Origin: Phoronis australis
Lineage: Eukaryota; Phoronida; Phoronidae
Assembly: GCA_002633005.1 (NCBI GenBank)
Contig: NMRA01000045.1
Location: forward strand, 1,173,552-1,237,551
Direction: 5' to 3'
Length of the DNA: 64,000 nt
Shown here: piece after piece, positions 58,438 to 64,000 of the stretch
Position numbering within the stretch: the stretch's first letter is position 1
Layout of the letters: each line of letters starts with the position of its first letter
Translations under genes and position numbers: made by a program
The notes under the pieces: model-generated
The model's input: only the letters and a program-made list of their open reading frames with translations
Databases searched by the model: none
What the model was told of the DNA's origin: nothing

Positions 58438-61400
58438 GTGAGAACACGCACTCTGATGTTTTTCAAAAGAAAAAAAATTTGAAGAGGCAGCCCTTTAAAT
58501 GACTATTACTGTTTTCCTATTGGTTTTTCATCAGAGTTTCCCTAATGTGCCACGCGGTACCCTCAATATCCCAGCCAAGTTTGGAGTCGCAGTTTTATAA
58601 TGGCAGCCACCTGAGATCAGCTTACTAACAAATGATCACCTCAGAAAAACAGTGAATACATGTTTAAGATGAGCCTAAGTGGTAGAGTTTAAAATGTGTG
58701 GTACTATTCGAAGCTGTCTCTGATTTTTCTAACTAGACTATAAGAGAAAGAATAGCTTTTTATCTGAAGGAAGAAACTGTTGCCTCAGTGTTTCCAGACT
58801 GTAGTGCTCGATGCTTAGCTCAGTGCCAAGTTGCATTTGGCGAAAATCCCAGGTTACCAAACGAAATCGAAGGTCACCAAAAATCTATGGCGGCGCCTTA
58901 ATCAATTCCCAGGTTTCTTATCCGGGTGTTGAAAAAGTTTGTACATGGCCTTAGTGCCACCCAACTTCCCTGTAAATGCCTAAATGTAGGCATACCGCCA
59001 TTCTCTAACTCAGTTCCTCCCGCCAGCAAATGAACGCAGATGACTACAGTGGCTAGTGGTACAAATTTCAACGATCTTGCCTGATTTTTGCCGAACAGTT
59101 CCTACTTCTGTCTGTTTGCTTCCTCTCGTAATTTAAGGCAGGTGGATATAAAAAATAATTTTGTTTTTTACTTTTTTGTGTTAACCTATTAATCTTTAAT
59201 TCTTGATGCACAGTATAGTGAAAAAACAAAATCATTCTGAAAAATCCAAAGTTGTTTTTTAATTAGTTTGATCAATCTTCACTCACCAGCTCAGTGACTG
59301 ACATTTGGGGGGAGCTTATACAAGGATACTTGCTCTAATCTAGTTCTGTCAACAAACATCGCATAACCGGGTAATCGAGTGTGCTGTGCCAGCTGATATA
59401 GCTGTTGTAGCTTGAATAAAAAGTCCTATTTATGACGATATGGAAGTTGGTGGTGAAATGGTGAATTCCTGTTCCGAGCCTGAGCCCGTTTGATGGTCTG
59501 CTAAAAAATCAAGTTAAGTACGCTAAGTCCTACCGAAGCCATCGCTGGAGACGCAGAAATCTCCGTTGGCAACCAAATCTGTAACTGCACTCAGCTTGAG
59601 GAGGCTGTTCAGAAATGGTGTGTGTGCAAGAGAAGTCGGGGGAAGGTGTGGAGTCTTGCGAGAGGACACCGAGCGTCGACGTGGGTGATGCTGCCTGATG
59701 CGATAAGAGCGCACACACGCGCTGTCAAGACACGCCGCGTGCATGAGGCATGGACAACTACATGTCGTCAGAGTAGAAAGTTTTCCATATAAACCATGCT
59801 TCTATGCTATGAATGCGTGCTGTTGGTCGCGGGAGAAACAAGGCTGCCAAACTCAACGGATTTTTAAACTTGCTGCAGTCCACAACTCAAACAATAAGAG
59901 AAATGACCCAGTGTTCAACATAACAAAATTATTCTAGTGCGTTTCATAGATTCAAACATATCCCTGAATTAAAACTCATGATATTGCTATAGAATTTTAA
60001 TAGAAAGCAATTTTCTTATACACCCTAATTCATTTGGCGAGAATGTTGGCGGTACAGGCACCTGAAAATGTTGAACCGTTACGATAAAAGTCGTTGTTTA
60101 TCCTCGTCGCCAATTGTTATATTCATGTAGATAGTAAGGCAGTGATTTGATATAACACATATATTGCTTGGTGAAGTGATGGTAACTATATATAATATTG
60201 GATTTTTAACAAATAGGTCTACGGTCCTTTTCCACACTGAGTGGAGTGTTTAGGCGACTAAGGCGAGTCACATAAACAATCAACTCATGGTTTTAATGGT
60301 GTGTGGTTGGCACCTCAAGTAACAGCAGATAATAGATCAATGCTAAGCTCCGCCCGTGTGTCAGCCATGTTTTGGTCGTCTGTTGTGATTCACAAGTTCA
60401 CAAAAATGATTAAAATTACTGTCTCATATTTTATAAACATGAAGTAAATATCAGCTTTATTTCTATTACGTCAAAAGAAATTGGAACATTCTGAACGAAT
60501 TTTGACCTTAAATGGAAATCGATGCCCGCTTAACTTCAAAGTCGTTTTTCTTGGCTCCTGATTTCAGGGTGGTGACAAGCTTCTCGGGCCTATTTTTTAA
60601 CAACGCGTGGGTCAATTTTTACGAAATTTGCAAAATATTTGAAATCCTCTATAACTGAAGTACAATCGTGTGCCAGGGTTTTTTGATACATGGACTACAT
60701 TTTTACTTATTGCACAGAAATGACATAATGTGGCATGATTGCTACAACTCTCGCGCAAAAAATGTTTTTGTACATATCATTGGTATGAATTAGTGGAATA
60801 TTGCCTAAGGAAACAGTTGATAATAATCCCAGTGTGTTTTGAAAAAAATCGAGGCAAAATTGGATTTTTTGAAAATCAAAAAGCCCAATATTAAAAAAAC
60901 AAATACAATAAAAACTGTTTTTTGATTTTTGTCACTTCCAGTGTCATGTTTAATAAAACCCTTTTTACTTATTTTGGATAGGAACCTGGAGATTTGACCA
61001 GTGTATACACCCCCCTTAAACATGTTGGCAAATGCGCTGATTTCACAAAATTATCGGAACAATTGTGAATCAAAGGTAATAAATCTTGCAAAACTTTCAA
61101 TGATTTAAACCTCTCTCCAATGTGTTCTTTATTCTTCAGTGAAATTATTTACCTCCAATTTTTTGCCCTGGTCACAATGAGTTAAACGAGTTATACTGGG
61201 AGTTTCCCCAGCGTCGAGTGATGTGATTGGTCAAGGCAGCGCATAGCCTTGATCATGATTTGAATTTTTACATTTGTTTATCGATTTCATTTATGAATGA
61301 ATGTCATTGTTACAAGGAAATCTTAATTGCCCAAGTATTTCTTTGATGCCGAAGTATTTAAGGACACCAACGGCCTAAGGTTTCTTCCTGTGTCTGTAAT

Positions 61401-61492
61401 ATATTGATAACCATGTGACTTAGGTGTTTTGATCAGGGTGAGGTGTAATCTGGCATACATAACATTAAGATGAGAATTATCAATCACAGTCC

Positions 61493-61798
61493 TCAGCAAT
61501 GTGTGGTATACATATATTCTGGGATTGATGCAAAGGTGTTGAAGAATTCCGTCTGCCGTGAAAGTGGCTTGATTGGGAACTTATTTGGACAGACAAGTTT
61601 TGCCCATGCATCGGTTGTAGACTGTACAGTAAGTGCCACCAATGGCCTTGGTAATGCATTATGCTGAAGAGTAACTTGTAGCTGAACATACACTGGGATA
61701 CACATAGCCAGCAATAATTGGTCACCAGTGCAACTAGAAGTAGCAAGTAGAACTTCATTTGTAGGTGGCACAGGTAGCGAGCCAATGAAGCCGTCCAT
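61493..61798 (-). CDS. Unidentified 101-codon open frame
   Basis: An ATG at 61798 opens MDGFIGSLPVPPTNEVLLAT and runs to TGA at 61493. The composition is protein-like (Pro, Thr, Leu), but there is no known motif and no supporting splice sites. A second frame on the same strand is also open, which weakens the case. Confidence 0.25.
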   Translation of the reverse strand: MDGFIGSLPVPPTNEVLLATSSCTGDQLLLAMCIPVYVQLQVTLQHNALPRPLVALTVQSTTDAWAKLVCPNKFPIKPLSRQTEFFNTFASIPEYMYTTHC

Positions 61799-64000
61799 CG
61801 TTTTTGTGAGTGAAAATCAAGAAATTCGATATCTCATCACTAGTGTGTTTCTAGGTAGACATTGCCCTTATTGTTAACCAACGCTAAACACATTTTTGAA
61901 GGATCATTCGAAATTATTATGCTCCACTTTACAAAACTGCAAAAGCGTGTAAACTATATTTTTGCTTCGCACCTGCCATTGCATCTGAATCAGTGACGTC
62001 GTATTCTAGTAAGCTGTCCCCACTTAGCTTTTAATTTTATGTCAAATGAGACGTAATGGGTGTTCGAATTGAACGAATGGGGAAGCATTTTTTGATGTGA
62101 AATGGTGATTAGTATGGTGGCGATGTGGTGATTCGCCTCCTAGTACCTGCAGCCGACACGCAGCATTGTACTAAGTACCCCTAGAATATCTGATGGCACT
62201 GGCATGGTAAAGTCCTATCAATTTGGGACAGTATTGGTTTTTTCACTTTTCAAAGGCTTCTAAACATTGCCGTGAACGTCCACAAATTCTCAGCATTATC
62301 TCCTTGGGGTAGCTATAATACAGAACTTTAAAATTTTATAGCATTTATTTTACGCTACTTTTATAAAAAAAATGAAATTTTGCATGTCGGCCATGTTGTG
62401 TCCTGTACTGGTGAGGTTTTACCATAATTGGGAAGTGGCTATCACAGTGTTAATTGTCGTAAACAGTGCATGGACCAGAAATACTGTTAATTAGAGTGCG
62501 TCCTATATTCTACTGAAATTATATGGGGTGAGTGACCTTGTGTTGCCAAGAATGCTTTGTGGATTATGTCTAACTAAACTAACTCGATCATACAACTTGG
62601 CTGTAGTTCAGTGCACTTTTAACCAAGGGGCAAAGGTGCTTGCAGTAGGATTTTGCGCGACATTTCTGTACTGTTAGGATTTAACCGCGAGGTGGGAAGT
62701 TTCAGGCTTGGCGAAGGAAATGTGTGATTTTAAAAATTTTCAGTGGTGGTTTGGTAAGACGCAAGACTCCCTGTCAAGTGAGTCACTAAGGTCTATGCAA
62801 TTAATGGTCATAAGTTACCTGTATTCTGTGACGTTGTTAAGAAATAAGTTATGCAGAAACTGTGCTTGACCTGACCAAGGTGTACTTAACACACTTAGAA
62901 AAGAGTTGAAATCGTGCAAATTTGATGTAGTTGTCAAAACAGAATATTAACTAGATAGTGTAGCTGTCAAGGTGATATGCATTCTGGGGTTTCTAAATGC
63001 TCACCAGGGTCAGTTTCAGGGTTGCCGCATCAAACTGGTTCTCAAGATCTGGAACCCTATTAGTAGTGACTATTGCACTCCACTACATAATTTATGAAAG
63101 TTAACAAGAAGGTACTGATGGTTTGGCTAAAAACCAGGATTCCATGATTTTGTGTATCAGGTTCTATTGAGATAAAGCCACTGAGGAAATCGTTTGTCAC
63201 CAAAAGCTGATTTACATATACACAGATATCATAAGATATGGTAAGGACACTCAACAGCGCAATCAGATTGTTCCTATGTGGGGCATCAACAAATAGTGTT
63301 TGTGAATGTGTAAGAGTGGAAGGTTAATATTGATGTCTTCTGGTTTCATTATCGGTTCTTATTTTTCAGAATTTCCATTTCTGGCTAGAGTCTCGAGCAT
63401 CAGGCTTGATTTTCAAGCACTGAAATACCATTCCCAATTTTGAGGAAAAGTACACAATCTGATTTTCTCACGTTTTTCTACCTTGTGTTTCGTACAAATA
63501 GGGTGCACTTTTCAAGTATATAGAGTTTCAGGTGTAGAAACTAGGTTAAAGTAGTTGGTGTAAATTGCCTTCCATGTCTAGACTGAATTAGCAGTTATGC
63601 TGGTGACTTTAAAGCATGTCTCCTTTCTGTTTCATGCGTAGGCGTTCATTAATGGTGCGGGATTGTGAGTGCTCTTGAATTAGGTGTGAGGTATGTGGGT
63701 TGAGTTCTGTTGCCCCTCCCCCACCATTCTGGGCTGACCATTGGTTGGGGGTTGGGTTTACTACAATGAATTGATTTTTTGTTTCGGTTCATCACATGAG
63801 TTGAGTAAGCACAATATCTGGGCTCAATTTAGAATATGTAAATACAGTATGCAAAGTAGATAAAAATAACTTTGTGCTGTGCCATGTAAGGATAAGGTTA
63901 TGTAATCCTTAAGAAATCTGGACATTTTTCACCTGTTACCATGGGGCTGTTGCCAGTGTGAAGACTAAAAATTATGTGGTTTCTAAGTGTTCTGACCTAA

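Larger units (their letters stand above)
56786..64000. other. No firm gene; unassigned DNA
   Basis: I see no recognisable exon chain. Two weak candidates are listed separately (58379-58437 and 61493-61798). A GC-richer stretch at 59530-59760 has open frames on both strands and could be a promoter or exon. From 62000 to 64000 I see only AT-rich sequence with short frames. Confidence 0.45.

Noticed and set aside
59523-59744. Overlapping open frames in a GC-richer patch
   Set aside because: Frames are open on both strands and in two frames, as expected from GC-richer DNA. I see no homology, so no gene is called, although it could be a promoter.
1-64000. CRISPR array, bacterial operon or riboswitch
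   Set aside because: Split genes with GT-AG introns, animal protein families and animal transposons show that this is animal nuclear DNA. The tandem repeats present have no spacer structure.

Overview
The window is eukaryotic nuclear DNA from an invertebrate animal. It is AT-rich. Genes are split by GT-AG introns into exons of about 50-320 bp, introns reach several kb, and DNA-transposon debris is common. I cannot name the species. A single p63/p73-type gene with a SAM domain, alternative short and long C-termini and Kolobok-like and hAT-like elements would fit a mollusc or other lophotrochozoan, a hemichordate, a cephalochordate or a similar lineage.

Layout. (1) 2351-3229 (+) is the terminal coding exon of SNIP1, an FHA-domain nuclear protein; its earlier exons were not found in 1-2350. 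(2) 7439 to about 30711 (-) is a p53-family gene of p63/p73 type, reconstructed here exon by exon. The phases of 14 exons join to a 637-codon protein: transactivation motif, p53 DNA-binding domain, tetramerisation domain, SAM domain and a C-terminal inhibitory-like segment. The first exon is tentative. An alternative terminal exon at 15370-15469 gives a p53-like isoform of about 448 residues with a short basic tail. SNIP1 and this gene converge, and a palindrome at 6067-6079 supplies AATAAA on both strands. A promoter-like cluster (CRE, E2F-type site, imperfect p53 element) lies at 31091-31291. (3) 37764-48264 (-), with a 5'UTR exon at 49250-49297, is SLC66A1 (PQLC2), the lysosomal cationic amino acid exporter: six coding exons, 298 residues, both PQ motifs. 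(4) 50.5-64 kb holds mobile elements and unassigned DNA, with only weak candidate exons.

Mobile DNA. A 1,688-bp Kolobok-like element with TTAA target duplications lies inside a p63/p73 intron. A 508-bp hAT-like element with a 6-bp target duplication lies in another. A LINE reverse-transcriptase fragment and a four-deep nest of DNA transposons fill one SLC66A1 intron. Five copies of a CAGNGGCGGATC-ended MITE family are scattered from 31 to 53 kb. A large inverted-repeat element of about 3.5 kb lies at 53.25-56.79 kb and contains a repeated CCCGTAAATGA motif. Two minisatellites in the p63/p73 gene begin at genuine 5' splice sites, so the splice site itself lies in the duplicated unit.

The three genes show no common pathway: SNIP1 acts in transcription and splicing, the p53-family gene in stress and germline quality control, and SLC66A1 in lysosomal nutrient export.
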